From contig CAMRHE010000333.1 of assembly GCA_947044405.1 (NCBI GenBank), positions 1-64,000 of the forward strand: a DNA stretch of 64,000 nucleotides. The letters run 5' to 3'. Position 1 is the stretch's first letter; every line of letters begins with the position of its first letter. This DNA is from Leptodactylus fallax. Its lineage: Eukaryota; Chordata; Amphibia; Anura; Leptodactylidae. Both the position numbers and the translations under genes were made by a program. Positions 1-11,552 of the stretch are shown in pieces. A model generated the notes under the pieces. It did not search any database. It saw nothing but the letters and a program-made list of their open reading frames with translations, and was not told the origin of the DNA.

Positions 1-143
1 GGCCGCTGACGTCAGCGGGACAGCCCCCTCCTATAGGACAACATCATCGGAGCCTCCTGGGCGCCACCATCTTGGGTGAGACTGTTCCCATAGACTGATC
101 GTTATAACTCTATCCTTACTTAAAAAGTTTGTCTGCTGTTACC

Positions 144-959
144 ATGTCGGATAAAGGCGATCGCGAGTCCGTTAGCCCTGCGGGGTCTCCAATGGCTACC
201 GCATCGCCTGAGAGTGCTGCATCATCTGCGGCTGTCACATCACCAGTGACTTCTACTACTACCTCGACGGCCATCATTATGCCGCTCACCCTGCCGTATT
301 ATCTGGGTGCGCCTTGGCTACCCCGATACAAAGGGGAAGCGCACACCCTTAGAGACTTTAAAGACCGCATACAGGCCATGTTCAAGCTGCACCCCCTATC
401 TGAGGAGCAGAAAGTGGAAATTCTGGTGGGACAGCTGGAGGGCACTGCTCAGAGGGAAGTCAAATCCTGGCCCTCTTTCTACAAGACGTCCCTAGAACAA
501 GTGCTACAGCGGCTTCATGATATCTTTGAAGTCCGAACAGCGTCTGAGTTGAAGATGCGGTTCTACAGCAGAAAACAACAAGCCGGTGAGTCCATCCGAG
601 AATTTGCCCTGTCCTTGCAAGAGGCTTTCCAAGTTGTAGCCCAGGTAGATCCTCGGGCTGCAGAGAACGCCGACGCTGCCTTGAGAGAACAGTTCATTGA
701 AGGAGCTGAGGACGAGGCCTTAAAGAGACAGTTAAGGATTCTCTCTGCTCAACACCTGGCTGTTTCCTTCCTGGACTTTAAAGAACTAGTCATCCCAATA
801 CTGGGCCCTGAACAGCAACTGGGGTTCCCAGCTCAGCCTGCCTCGCCTAGGAGTGCTCCGGCTATCACCCTGGAGCCTTACTCTCCGAGACACCGCATGT
901 TTACTTGTCAGCACCACAGGCTGTATCAACACCAGGGCCTAGCGATGTGGTGGATCTGA
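144..959 (+). pseudogene. gag: Gypsy gag (N-terminal and capsid part), frameshifted
   Basis: The frame is open from 129, but the plausible start is the ATG at 144 in the context ACCATGTCGG. A Ser/Thr/Ala-rich N-terminus of about 50 residues is followed by a retrotransposon-gag (capsid-like) domain at roughly residues 55-190, with the usual run FKDRI, LSEEQKVEILVGQLEG, REFALSLQEAF. The frame then ends at 959 in unrelated residues. The rest of gag, including the CCHC knuckle (CRYCHKYGHSESQC, near 1135-1180), continues in the frame open from 905. Because the break lies inside gag, upstream of the knuckle, I infer a 1-nt indel between about 890 and 955 rather than a programmed gag-pol frameshift. 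Confidence 0.8.
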
Positions 960-3900
960 GAGAACAGGTCTCCCTACTGGTCAGAAGTGTGGATGTCCTG
1001 ACCAAGAAGCTGGAACACCTGCAGGCCGGTCCTCAATCAAGGAGTGCACCACCCTCTCCTTCCAAGTCTCCGCCAGAGGCTCCAAGGGGAACTGCCCGGA
1101 GAAGACTACCCTTTGCTGCCAGTGAAAAGCCAAAGAGACCCATTTGCAGATACTGCCACAAATATGGACATAGTGAATCCCAATGCTGGCAGTTAAAACG
1201 GGCTTCCCCTGAGGCCGAGGACCGCCCCTCAGGAGGAAGAACAATAGGTTCAACGAAGTCAAAGCCTTCCCCTAAGTATGTGGGCCCCCGTCCAGAGGTT
1301 ACCATCCATATTGACGGGGTGCCACTGACTGCCCTGCTGGACACTGGCTCTCAGGTTACCACCATCCAGAGAGCCACCTTCGATGAGTTTTGGGGAGAGG
1401 ATCGACTGGTGCACCCCTGGGAGACTCCACCCATGGTGCTTGCTAGTAATGGACTGCCGGTACCTATCACTGGGTACTGGACCCCTGACATGCAAGTTGG
1501 ACGTGTCAAGCTGTATGGACAAGGTGTCCTGGTCACTAACATCTGTGATGATGAAGTTCCCCCTGTGGTGTTGGGCATGAATGTCCTGAAGAGCTGCTAT
1601 GGAGAAATGCTGGAGGCCCTGCAGAACTCACTACCTACTGCCTCGCCTACCAAGAGGAGGGTGATACAGAAAACCATCCGTCTCCTGGCTGCTCAGCAGA
1701 AATTTGCCAACAACAGAGGAGAAGTTTGCAGGGCCCGTGTTCAAGACAGCAGGTCAGTGACCCTTCAACCTGGCACAGAGACTGTGGTGTGGTGTCGGGC
1801 ACGCATGGGTGTGCAGGGACAGGACTATCTGGCTCTAGTGGAACCTATGCCACTAGAGGCTTATCCCATGCTGTTGGTTGCCCGCTGTCTGTCCAAGATC
1901 ACTCGAGGGGAGGTGCCAGTTCGCATCGTGAATTTAAGCAATCTGCCAGTGGAATTAAAGAAACATTGTCCAGTGGCTGTGGTGTCCTATGTGGCTCCAG
2001 AGGATGTTATTGAAGTTGCTGCTTCCGCTGCATGTCAGTCCTCACAGAAAGTTGCCTTCAAAGAAGATAAAGAAACTGACAAAGCTTGGTGGGAGGACTT
2101 ACATATTGGAGCCCCAGACACCCCAGCTGAACAGATTAAAGGTGTTCTTCCGGTGGTAAAGGACTGTCAGTCAGCCTTCAGCCAACATCCACTGGACTTT
2201 GGGCACACCAAGTTCATTGAGCATACTATTCCTACGGGTACGCATCCTCCTATCAAGGAGAGGTACAGGCCTATTCCACCAGCTAATTATCAGACTGTCA
2301 AGAAGTTGATGGCAGAAATGAAGGACGCTAATGTTATCCGGGAGAGCCACAGCCCCTGGGCTGCGCCACTAGTGCTGGTAAAGAAGAAAGACGGCGGTGT
2401 TCGATTTTGTGTGGGTTACAGGAAGCTGAATGCTGTCACTCACAAGGATGCCTACCCTTTACCTCGTATAGAGGAGTCCCTTACAGCACCGGGAGCCGCA
2501 GCCTACATTTCCACCCTGGACTTGACCAGCGGGTACTGGCAAGTACCCGTAGCTGCTGCTGACCGAGAAAAGACGGCCTTCACGACACCTATGGGCCTCT
2601 TTGAGTTCAACAGCATGCCTTTCGGACTCTGTAATGCCCCTGGAACCTTTCAATGCCTCATGGAGCGCTGTCTGGGACACAAGAACTTTGAGACTGTTCT
2701 GCTGTACCTGGATGATGTCATCATCTTCTCTAAGACATATGAGGAGCACCTACAACATCTTACAGAGGTGTTCCAGATCCTGGCACAGCACGGGTTGAAG
2801 GTGAAACCATCCAAATGCCACCTGCTGCAGACTCAAGTCCGCTACCTGGGGCATGTGGTCAGCGCTGAAGGGGTGAGGCCTGATCCTGATAAGATCGCTG
2901 CTGTGGAAGATTGGCCCACGCCTACTACTGTGAAGGAGATCAGGAGCTTCCTAGGGTTTGCCGGATACTACAGGAGGTTCATCCCTAAGTTTGCCCAGAT
3001 CTCTGAGCCTCTGCAAGAACTGTTGAGAGGGCATCCTAAAGAGGAGCTGAGAGAGAAGATTCCTATTGAGTGGGGAGAGCAACAAGAAACTGCATTTCAG
3101 AGACTGAAGCGCTTGCTGACTGAACCACCTGTCTTGGGCTACCCAGCTTACCTTTTCGGCTGCACACCGATGCCAGTACCAAGGGCTTAGGTGCCATCCT
3201 CTCTCAGATTCAAGACGGGAAGGAGAGAGTCATTGCCTTTGCCAGCCATTCTCTGAAGGGAGCTGAAAGGAATGACCAGAATTACAGTTCTTTCAAGCTG
3301 GAGTTCTTGGCCCTGGTCTGGGCTGTCACCGAAAAGTTCAAAGACTATCTGGCTGCTACTCCCTTTGAAGTCTATACAGACAATAACCCACTAGCACACC
3401 TGGCTACCGCGCGACTGGGAGCTCTAGAGAAAAGATGGGCGTCACGTCTGGCCAATTACAACTTTGTGGTCAAGTACAAGTCTGGCAAAGCCAACGTTGG
3501 GGCGGACGCCTTATCCCGGCTACCAACAGAGACCAGTCCTGGTGAGGATGCGGATGAGTGGGAAGAAATGGAGATGCCAGCTTTCTATGCCCGGTTTGCC
3601 AAGCAAGCGGTTCACACCGTCAAAGTTCCAGCTGCCCCCGCTGCTCCTACACAGCCTCCGGTGAAGTCGACTCCTGGGACGGAATTATGGGCCCAGTTGC
3701 AGTCTGAAAGTAAAGTTCTGCTTGAGGTACGAGACTTTCTGAGCCAGGGTCGGCTGCCAACTGGACTCTGTGGAGTTCGTGCCAATCCGGCGCTGCGCAA
3801 GCTGTGGAGACAGAGGAGGAAGCTGTTCCTGAAAGGAGGACTGGTGTGTAGGCGTTCCACTGATCCTGTTTCTAGGACCCGACTCCATCAAATTGTCATC

Positions 3901-5316
3901 CCTCGATGCGATGTGGGCACGGTCCTGGAAGCTTATCATGACAAGTCTGGACACTTCGGAGTGCAGAAGACTGAAGCTACTATCAGAAATCGGTTCTACT
4001 GGGTTGGTCTGAGAGACGACGTCGAGAAGTGGTGCAGAGAGTGCACTGCCTGCACCCTTGCCAGAGGGGAGAAAGCTGATCAGAAGGCTTCACTCCATCC
4101 TATTGAGAGCCATCGCCCTCTGGAGATTGTGGCTCTGGACCACCTAAAGGTAGAACCCAGCCGCTCTGGATACACTGACGTGCTGACTATGATTGACCAC
4201 TACACCAAGTTCACAGTGGCTGTACCCGTACGTGATCTATCGGCTAAGACTACTGCTAAGACCTTCTGGAAGTCTTTCCTTCTTCCCTATGGATGTCCTG
4301 AGAAGATCCTTACGGACCGGGGTTCTGCCTTTGAGTCTCAGCTGTTCCTGGAGCTCTGTGCCCTGTACGACTGCAAGAAGCTGCGTACAACATCTTACCA
4401 TCCTCAGGGCAATGGTCTGTGTGAAAAGACGAACCAGACTCTTCTTGGGCTCCTCAGGACTTTGTCACCCTCCAGCCGAGCAGATTGACCGCTACAGTTA
4501 CCTGAGCTGGTCTACCAGTATAACAACCAGAAGCAGCTGTCTACTGGGTATACCCCCTACTGCCTGATGTTCGGGAGACATGGGAAGCTGCCTGTTGATG
4601 TTGCCTTGGGAGTGGCTGTTCCTGATGACATCAACCCGCTGCCAAAGACCAACTGGGTGAGTGACCATCAGAGACGCTTGGCTGAAGCTCATGAAGTAGT
4701 GGAAGCCCATATGAAAGAGGTTCGGGCCCGACAGGAAGCGGATCACAATTTACGTGCTCAGGCTACCCCTCTACAGGTCGGGGCGAAGGTGTGGCTGAAG
4801 AACAACCATCGGACCCGCAAGTTGGACTCCAGGTGGGAGACTGAACCCTACACCATCTCTGCACAGCCCTATCCTGATGTCTTCATGGTGGAGAAAGAAG
4901 GGAGGAAACCGAAGGTGGTCCACTGAAATCGCTTGAAGGTGTGTTTGCAGGTGGACCCTACACCCTCAGTGCTGTCTCCTTTCACTGAGGGTAGTTCAGA
5001 TGAGGAGAACCTCGTTCCAGAGTCTAACCCAGCCTCAGAAGTGTCAGAGAACCTTTGCCATGGAATGTCTCCAGAATTCTTCGTCCCTTGCCTGACCTTC
5101 CAGCTGCCTGCCAAAGGAGGGGTCCCCAGGTCACCTCCTGGGTCAGAGTTGTCAGCTGTGCCTGCTGAGGCAGAAGAACAGATGGACCTGGATGAAGCTG
5201 TTCCTGCCAGCCCTGTTCCTGCTAGCCCAGCTGTTGTCCTTGGCGTTTTGGGAGAAATCACCCTGAGATCCCAGAGATCCACGAAAAGGAAACGCCCTGT
5301 ACGGTTTCTGGAGTGA
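905..5316 (+). pseudogene. pol: Gypsy gag C-terminus plus protease-RT-RNase H-integrase polyprotein, broken
   Basis: Domains in order: CCHC zinc knuckle (about 1135-1180); aspartic protease with LLDTGSQVTTI (about 1335); RT with PLVLVKKKDGGVRF, LDLTSGYWQVP and the catalytic YLDDVII (about 2700-2725); RNase H (LHTDAST near 3160, YTDNNPLAHL near 3375, ADALSRL near 3505); integrase with an H-H-C-C zinc site (3930-4070) and a D,D,E core (LDHLKVE about 4135, LTDRGSAFES about 4310, CEKTNQT about 4420); and a chromatin-side C-terminal module (VWLKN, LDSRWETEPY about 4790-4850) with an acidic tail to 5316. Lesions: a frameshift at about 3148 between RT and RNase H, TGA at 4486-4488 where relatives have Trp, and TGA at 4924-4926, probably CGA to TGA. 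The frame is otherwise continuous. Confidence 0.88.
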
Positions 5317-5555
5317 TTTCCTTGGACGCCTACGGATGTACATAGCCCCCAGTTTTGTCCCTTACACGTGGCCGAACTTTTGCACTCTCCAGTTTGACCA
5401 GTGTGGACTGTGGACACTGCCCCAGCTTTCCCTATTTATTCACCTGTCCCCATGCTCCAGGATGGACACTAACGCACCTGTGCCCTGGAGTCCCTATGTG
5501 AAAGATCCTCAGTGCGCCAACACCGCTGTGGCCCCACCTGAGTCTTCTTTCATAT
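5317..5555 (+). other. 3' untranslated region of the Gypsy element, first part
   Basis: This stretch runs from the pol stop to the inserted reverse-oriented repeat and contains no supported gene. The element's 3' UTR resumes at about 6344 and runs to the purine tract before the 3' LTR. Confidence 0.5.
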
Positions 5556-6338
5556 AAAAACCACACTCACCGCCAGTGAATGTCGGGTTCACCAGATAAA
5601 TACAAGACAAGCTTTCTAAATTTTATATATTTATTAACCCCTAAATGGGTCGATATTAACATCTAACATATACAGTTCAGAACAGATATGCAGATATATG
5701 CAAGCATTAACAGTTACTAGTTACAAGATACAGTACAAATAAAATAAAAGGGATAAAGGTGAAATGATTACTTTACCACACATGTCCTTGATGTGGTTCT
5801 GTAGTCCAACACTCACACATGCTCTGTCATGTGTGAATAACCAGTGGAGGCTGTTTAGCATGTGGCATTAATACAATAATCCAGCCTGCATGCTCTCATC
5901 ACAGTCTCTCAGCATTAGTCCAGTAGTCTCATCACAAAAAATCTCCTCATGGTCTGTCTGTAACAGCTCTGTAGTCTGTGATGGTCTCAGCCCAAAACTC
6001 CATAGCGTAATCTCCTCCCACAGGCCTCTTACCTCATCTTTTATACCCTTTATGCCACCTCCCAGAATGAGGTCACCGGCAACAGCAAGTCTGATGAGTT
6101 AATGCAATCAAGTCCAGATCTTTTGTATAGAACTGAGACCACGTGAATTGATACAATGTTATCAGCCAGGTCTGATCAACAGCCCAGGCTTGAACAATGC
6201 ACTATTGTTTCTTTGATCACTTTGTTCCCTTTCTTTAGGTTTGCTGGTACCTGAATATGGACACTTATAACTTCGTGCCTCAGGTACCAGGTCTATATTA
6301 CTGACTGATAAGACCAAGGGCGAAGATCGTCATCTCCA
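5556..6338 (-). mobile_element. Reverse-oriented LTR-like insertion in the Gypsy 3' UTR
   Basis: Read on the minus strand, the segment has LTR-like signals: a TATA-type box (GGGTATAAAAG, complement of about 6035-6050) and an AATAAA-type polyadenylation region near 5630. The CATAT at 5551-5555 recurs at 6339-6343, as expected for a 5-bp target duplication. An LTR running TG...CA would instead fit 5581-6340, with a TGGCG-starting primer-site-like stretch just outside it at 5556-5577; in that reading the flanks do not match. The insertion is clear from the interrupted 3' UTR, but its exact ends and family are not settled. Confidence 0.5.
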
Positions 6339-6461
6339 CATATTGTATTATAGTTTGCATGTTTTATCTGTTATGTTTGTTTGTCTTGTCTTGTTCGCTG
6401 TATTGCCTTCCCTAGCCTGGGCAAAGATTCGTCGAGGGCGGCTCAGGTAAAAATAGGGGAG

Positions 6462-6980
6462 TGTGCAGCATCCCAGAGTGCTACTGCTTTTATGTGTTTG
6501 TCTTGTGTGCCTCTGGGTTTTATGTCTGTAAGTTCTGTTCTGTGTTAAGTGTCACTATTTGCAGCTTTCCCTGTTATTTCTCCCCTGCAGTGTTCAAGTC
6601 TAGCCTTGGTTTAGCCCTGGCCTATCACAGGCCACTGGGCGGGGTTGTGGGAGACCCCGTCTCCAGGGTAACCCTTGGTCTGAGAGCAGTTAGTCTAGAG
6701 TGAGCAGTGGAAGAGTAAGGGTGTGCAGAGGTTTCCTGCCCCCACAAGCTGCACTGAGGCCAACGGTTAGCCAACACAGCCCTTCAGGAGGACTATTGCG
6801 GGCCTAGTCTTCAGGTTCCAGTTCCTTGTCAGGCCTCCTAGAACCAAGGCTGGGGGTTGGACACTGCAGGACTACTACCCCCATCTGGAAGCTGCTGTTG
6901 TTCTTTTGTTCCAGTTGCCAAAAAAAAACGCTGTTTGGTTTACCTGCAACGCTGAATCCTGAGTCGTACCTGCTTTAACA
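6462..6980 (+). repeat. 3' LTR of the Gypsy element
   Basis: The purine tract AAAAATAGGGGAG (6449-6461) is followed directly by TGTGCAGCATCC, and the segment closes with CTGCTTTAACA, giving a TG...CA LTR of about 519 bp. The partner 5' LTR is outside the window, so the boundaries rest on the polypurine tract and terminal dinucleotides only. Confidence 0.6.
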
Positions 6981-7260
6981 TCAGGGCTCTTCTGACCAAC
7001 ACCACACCGGCTCAGGTAGGAGAGATTCCTCTTCAACTGGAAGTGCCCCGGGGGAAAGAACTACTACCACCACCATCTGGTAGTGCTGCAGGACCCCCCT
7101 CGACTTTGTCCGGCCTAGGAGTGGGACTGGAGCCGCTTGGGAGCGTGCTCGGCCTGCTAGGTGGCACAGCATCCGCCACTACTACTCCCATCCTCCGGTC
7201 TCATCCGACTGGGTTGCGGCATAAGTGGGAGATTATTGGGCATGGACTAGCATCTTTGTA
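6981..7260. other. Unassigned sequence between the Gypsy 3' LTR and an L2-like LINE
   Basis: GC-rich and without a supported gene. It has short similarities to the LTR (for example CTACTACC followed by CATCTGG), so the true LTR end could be later than 6980. Confidence 0.3.
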
Positions 7261-9890
7261 GTTTCAGGGGTGAGGAAGGAGCGGATTCAATGGATGTTCT
7301 TGAGTTGGAGGCGGCAGGAGGTGTTGAGGGTTCATATGGGGCCTGAAGGATAGGTCAGAGTCCAAGGTTATCCCAAAGCAGCGGACCCGTGGGACTGGGT
7401 TAAGTGTGGTTCCATTAATGTTGATAGATGGATTAGGTAGATGGGCTGTACGAGGTTTGGCGAAGATGATGAACTGTGTTTTCTCCATGTTGAGTTTGAG
7501 AAAGCGAGAGAAGAGAAAGGAGGTTACGGCTGCGAGACACTCTGGAACTCTGGACAGCAGAGCATTGATGTCTGGTCCAGAGAGATATATCTGAGTGTCA
7601 TCAGCATAGCAGGGGCATGAGGTTCTATGAGTTGGCCAAGGCCGAGGGTGTAGATGGAGAACAACAGGGGTCCTAGGATGGAGCCTTGGGGTACACTTAC
7701 AGAAAGAGGGAGTGACAAGGAGGTGGTATGCGAGTGGGAGTGTGAATGTGCAGTTAGTCAGGTATGAGGAGATCCAGGAAAGGGCAAGGTCTGTGAGTTT
7801 CTAACAAGAGAGAATGGTCGACTGTGTCAAAGAAGGCGGAGGAAAGATCAAGGAGGAGGAGGATAAAGTAGTGATGCTTGGCTTTGGAAGATAGTAAATC
7901 GTTGGTGACTTTGGTTAGTGCAGTTTCTGTGGAGTGATGGGGTCTGAAGCCTGACTGTAGTTTGTCAAAGAGCACGTTGAACGATAGATAGGAGGCTAGT
8001 TCGGAGTGGACGTGTTGCTCAAGCAATTTTTTAGGCAAACAGGAGCAGTGAGATGGGGTGATAGTTGGCGGGAGAGGACGGGTCGAGGGACGGTTTCTTA
8101 AGTATAGTTGTGATGGTAGCATGTTTGAAGGTGGAAGGAATGGATCCATTGGTTAGGGATAAGTTGAAGAGATGGGTTAGGGCCTGAGTAAAAACTTGAG
8201 TGAGTTTGGGGATGAGATGTGAGGTGAGGAGGGATATAGAGATTAGGGTGGAGAGCTTTTCATTGGTGACGGTGGAGAAACAGGTTAAAAATGAAGAGCA
8301 CAGGACAGTTGGGTAGAGTGGTTGTTGGGGGAGTACAGTAAGACTGCGTCTGATGGTGTCAATTTTGTTTTTGAAATAAGAGGCAAAGTCTTCTGCTGAG
8401 ATAAGTGATGTCGGAGGGGGCACCAGAGGACAGAGAAGAGAGTTAAAGGTAGTGAATAGCTTTTTGGGGTTATGGGATAGAGAAGATATGAGTGTGGTGA
8501 AGTAGACCTGCTTTGCAGAGGTGAGTGCGTTTTTGAAGGTGAGAACTGCTTCTTTACACCTGAGGAAGTCCTCCTGGGAGTGGCTTTTCTTCCAGAGGCG
8601 TTCTTCAACCCGTGAGGCACGTCTCTGTTTTTTAGTCAGGTCTCTTCCAGGGTTGCCTGTTGATCAGTCGGGCTCTGGTGTTTGTGAAGGGGACCACAGA
8701 GTCAAGGGCTGAAGTAATGGTGGCATTATAGATGTCAGCAGCGACATCTGCATCCTGGAGTGAGGATATGTCAGTGAGTGGTAGGAGAGAGTCTGAGAGT
8801 GTGCGGATGTCAAAGCGATTAACAATCCTGTGGGGGCGTGTTGGTTTAGGGGTTGGGGGGGTCTATTACAGAGGAGAGGGAAGAGAATGTTAGCAGGTTT
8901 TGGTTAGAGAGCTAGTTGGAGGCTGGATAGAGAGCAGAAGCAGGTGAATATGAGGTCCAGCGTGTGCCCCTATGTGTGAGTGGCAGAGGAGGACCATTGA
9001 GAGAGACCAAAGGAGGCAGTGAGGGACAGGAGATGATGACGATGGTGGGAGTGTCTGTGGATAGGAAGTGCATTAGCCAAGTGGTGAAATGGTCGATGAA
9101 GGCCACAGTAGGTCCTGGCGGTCAGTATATGACAGCCAGTTGGAGGTTGGAGGGTGAGTAAATGCAAACAAAGTGCACTTCAAAGGAGGGGAGGGTGAGA
9201 GCAGGTAGCAGTTGGATTGGGGCGAAGGAGCAATTGTTAGACAGGAGGATGCCTACACCTCCACCAGGTTTGTTGTTGGGGCGGGGAGTGTGCGAGAATA
9301 GCAGACCACCATAGGAGAGGGCAGCAGGGGAGGTAGTGTCTGCTGGTGTCAGCTATGTTTCTGTGATCCCGAGAAATGAAAATTCACGAGAAATAAAGAG
9401 GTCATGGATGTAGTCAAGTTTATTGTGTATGGAACGAGCATTCCAAAGTGCACCAGAGAGGGAGGGGGGAGGTGCCTGAGGGGCAGGAGCAATGAAGATA
9501 GTTGTAAGATTTATGGGGTTTCTTGTGCTGATGCCGGTTTTGTTGAAATATCTGACTGTAGGGATGTATTGAGGTGGTCCAGGATTAGCAGATATGTCCC
9601 CAGAAATAAGGAGAAGCAGGGAGAGGGATAGCAGGTGTAAGTGGGAGAGAGTGTGGGAAGGTTGTTTCTGTTTGTATGCTTGTGAGTAGCTGTGCAGAGA
9701 AAGTCAGATGGTGGAGTAGAATAGATGGAGAGAGAAAGATTTTGTTACTGACGGTGGTGGTTTGGGGTGGAAGACTCACTTTTAAAAGTATGGGAAGAAC
9801 AACAGTGATTAAAGTGAGAAGCATTTCTGTTAGAGAAGAGCAAGCTATTGTTATAGAGTTTTTGTTACCTTCAGTTCCCTTCTGGTCCAA
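7261..9890 (-). mobile_element. Decayed L2-like LINE (endonuclease and reverse transcriptase)
   Basis: Fragments in several minus-strand frames read in order as an AP-type endonuclease followed by a reverse transcriptase. Endonuclease: LWNARSIHNKLDYIHDLF (about 9440-9385), then a stop where relatives have Trp, then PNNKPGGGVGILLS (about 9280-9240) and LQLAVIYRPPGPT-like residues near 9130. RT: NKIDTIR (about 8350), [15 protein letters not shown] (about 8120-8075), [18 protein letters not shown] (about 7940), [12 protein letters not shown] (about 7815), [17 protein letters not shown] (about 7690-7640) and the catalytic [10 protein letters not shown] (about 7610-7580). These motifs fit the L2 branch of the CR1/L2 group. 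Many stops and frameshifts show an old dead copy. The 3' end lies at about 7262; the 5' limit is uncertain. Confidence 0.8.
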
Positions 9891-9959
9891 TTCTGGCCTA
9901 ATTCTGGTATATGCACTTTAAGACATATCCAAGGAAATGCTTACATTCTCATGACAATA

Positions 9960-10265
9960 TAAAACAGAGACAGCTTTTCCTAGAGCTAGATATCCTCCAT
10001 TGAGCTTGAGCGTATGCCATCAGTTATTGAAACACAGTGGAATCCACTAAGTGACACAGCAGTGTCTGCATTGCCAGTAGCTTGGCAAGGTGTGAGTTAA
10101 GTTTCACAACTGCCAGATGACTGGGCGCATATTGATGAATGAGTGCATATTGATGTCTCCTGGCCACATATTCCCTTATGGAAGACTGACGTTGGTATGG
10201 AAGAGGAAGCGGAGGAGGAATAGTTGGTGATAATGTGCTAGTGCTACGTGTAGATGTGGCCATAG
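9960..10265 (-). pseudogene. hAT transposase fragment (region after a BED-type finger)
   Basis: Minus-strand residues HLAKLLAMQTLLCHLVDS and, just past a stop, LMAYAQAQWRISS resemble the segment after the BED zinc finger in hAT transposases, where a conserved run of the type NxHLAKMLAxxLLPYxLVD is followed by F..LM.YA.PQW. Only about 90 codons remain. No zinc finger or catalytic core is visible, and the neighbouring LINE abuts it. The assignment rests on recalled family motifs and is tentative. Confidence 0.45.
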
Positions 10266-10415
10266 AGAGTTTTGAAAGAATTGAAATGAAGTTAAAGCCA
10301 AACTAAATAGGATCATGTGGGATATATGGTTCCCATTGTTAAAAAGAAACAAAATTGTCTATTGTATACCTTTTATATTAAATAATGTAGTTTACTATAT
10401 AATGTATATCTCTAT

Positions 10416-10618
10416 GGGTGGTACAGTAGCTCAGTGGTTAGCACTGCAGCCTTGCAGCGCTGGAATCCTGGGTTTGATTCCTGCCATGGACAGGGTACTC
10501 TGGTTTCCTCTCACACTCCAAAAAGACATACTGATAGGCAATGTAGATTGTGACTGACAATATCTTTAAAGCGCTGCGGAATATGATGGCGCTATATAAG
10601 TAAGCATAATAAAAAATA
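10416..10618 (+). repeat. tRNA-derived SINE
   Basis: An internal RNA polymerase III promoter is visible: A box TAGCTCAGTGG (10427-10437) and B box GGTTTGATTCC (near 10472). The body resembles the SINE common in frog genomes, with CACACTCCAAAAAGACATAC and a tail AAAGCGCTGCGGAATATG then GGCGCTATATAAGTAAGC, ending in an A/T-rich run. Compared with the form I remember, a middle portion is missing. It is a retrotransposed copy and not a tRNA gene. Confidence 0.8.
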
Positions 10619-10930
10619 AAATAATATATATACTGTATATATATATATACATACATAATAATATCCATATTGAAAAATAAGCAGTTTAATTGTCAAAAAA
10701 ACTGACACGGAAAAAAATAAATATATGCAAAAAAAAAAGTCAGCATTTATTAAAAAATCTTTAGTAATGACCCATCATTTACTGCAAGATTTATCCCCCA
10801 GAGGTATCTATACAGTAAGATAATGACCCATTGCTAAAGGTTATAATAGAGAACTCACTGCTGATTGAGAAGGAGGATCTGTAATATATGTGATTATCAA
10901 GGAAAATTACCAGAAATTACAAAAGCTTTT
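10619..10930. other. AT-rich low-complexity DNA
   Basis: Short TA-repeat runs and A-rich tracts. No gene or named repeat is supported. Confidence 0.5.
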
Positions 10931-10939
10931 CCCGCATCA

Positions 10940-11552
10940 GCCTTTTGATGTTAATACTGACTGGGCCAGTGGTTTATGGGCCAGATCAGGGGGATAACTA
11001 CATACACAGTATAACACTCCCTCACCCCCTTTACTGGCCCACACATTACAATGCCCCCTTGCTCCCTTTACTGGTCCTGACACAGTATAACTCCCCCTTT
11101 ACTGGCTCACACTGTATAACGCACCCTTTACTGGCCCACAACTGGTCCACACATAGTATAATGCTCCCTTTACTGGCCCCACACAATATAACACCTACAG
11201 TATAATGCCCCCTTTACCGTTCACTACGGAGTATATTGCCCCCTACACAGTATATTGCCCCCTCTACTGACAAACACACTGTAATTTCCCCCTTTACTGG
11301 CCCTCATTCAGTAACTGCCCCCTTAATTCATACTGGGACATTATACTGTGTGGGGGCTGTGGGCATTTTACTATGTGTTATGCAAAATAATGCATTATAT
11401 TGTGAGGGCATTATACTGTTTAAGGGGATTTAAGAAGCATTATACTGTGTGGGGCACTAAGTAGAGCATTATACTGTATGGGGGCACTAAAGGGTATTAT
11501 ATTGCGTGTCAAGAACCCCCACCCTCTGAAAATTCCTGTGTATGCCATTGCT
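10940..11552. repeat. Degenerate minisatellite (CAGTATAATGCCCCC type), probably within a hAT-like relic
   Basis: Units of about 25-40 bp built around CAGTATAATGCCCCCTTTAC and ACTGGCCCACA recur more than a dozen times, switching strand partway (TTATACTGTGTGGGGGC after about 11340). The right edge, complement CAATGGCATACACAGG at about 11537-11552, resembles a hAT terminal repeat; a matching left end is not convincing. The short reading frames inside are by-products of the repeat. The same unit appears at 25200-25380, 27660-27810 and 58140-58400. Confidence 0.6.

Larger units (their letters stand above)
1..6980 (+). mobile_element. Degenerate Ty3/Gypsy LTR retrotransposon (5' LTR outside the window)
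   Basis: The domain order gag - zinc knuckle - aspartic protease - reverse transcriptase - RNase H - integrase is that of Ty3/Gypsy (Metaviridae-like) elements. The window opens inside the element, in a GC-rich leader of about 140 bp before the gag ATG at 144; the 5' LTR must lie upstream. The pol frame ends at 5316. A 3' UTR follows, interrupted by a foreign reverse-oriented LTR, then a purine-rich tract at 6449-6461 and the 3' LTR. There is no env-like frame. Two frameshifts and two in-frame TGA codons make the copy non-functional. The protein remains easy to read, so decay is moderate. Confidence 0.9.

Noticed and set aside
905..959. Programmed -1 frameshift between gag and pol
   Set aside because: The break lies upstream of the gag zinc knuckle and no convincing slippery site was seen, so a decay indel is more likely.
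981..2013. Several 60-103-codon frames overlapping gag-pol
   Set aside because: Shadow frames of the pol coding sequence.
4869..5417. 182-codon minus-strand frame opposite the Gypsy pol end
   Set aside because: It is antisense to a clear pol C-terminus and has no domain.
10427..10485. tRNA gene
   Set aside because: The A and B boxes belong to a SINE with a known-type body and tail; no proper cloverleaf.
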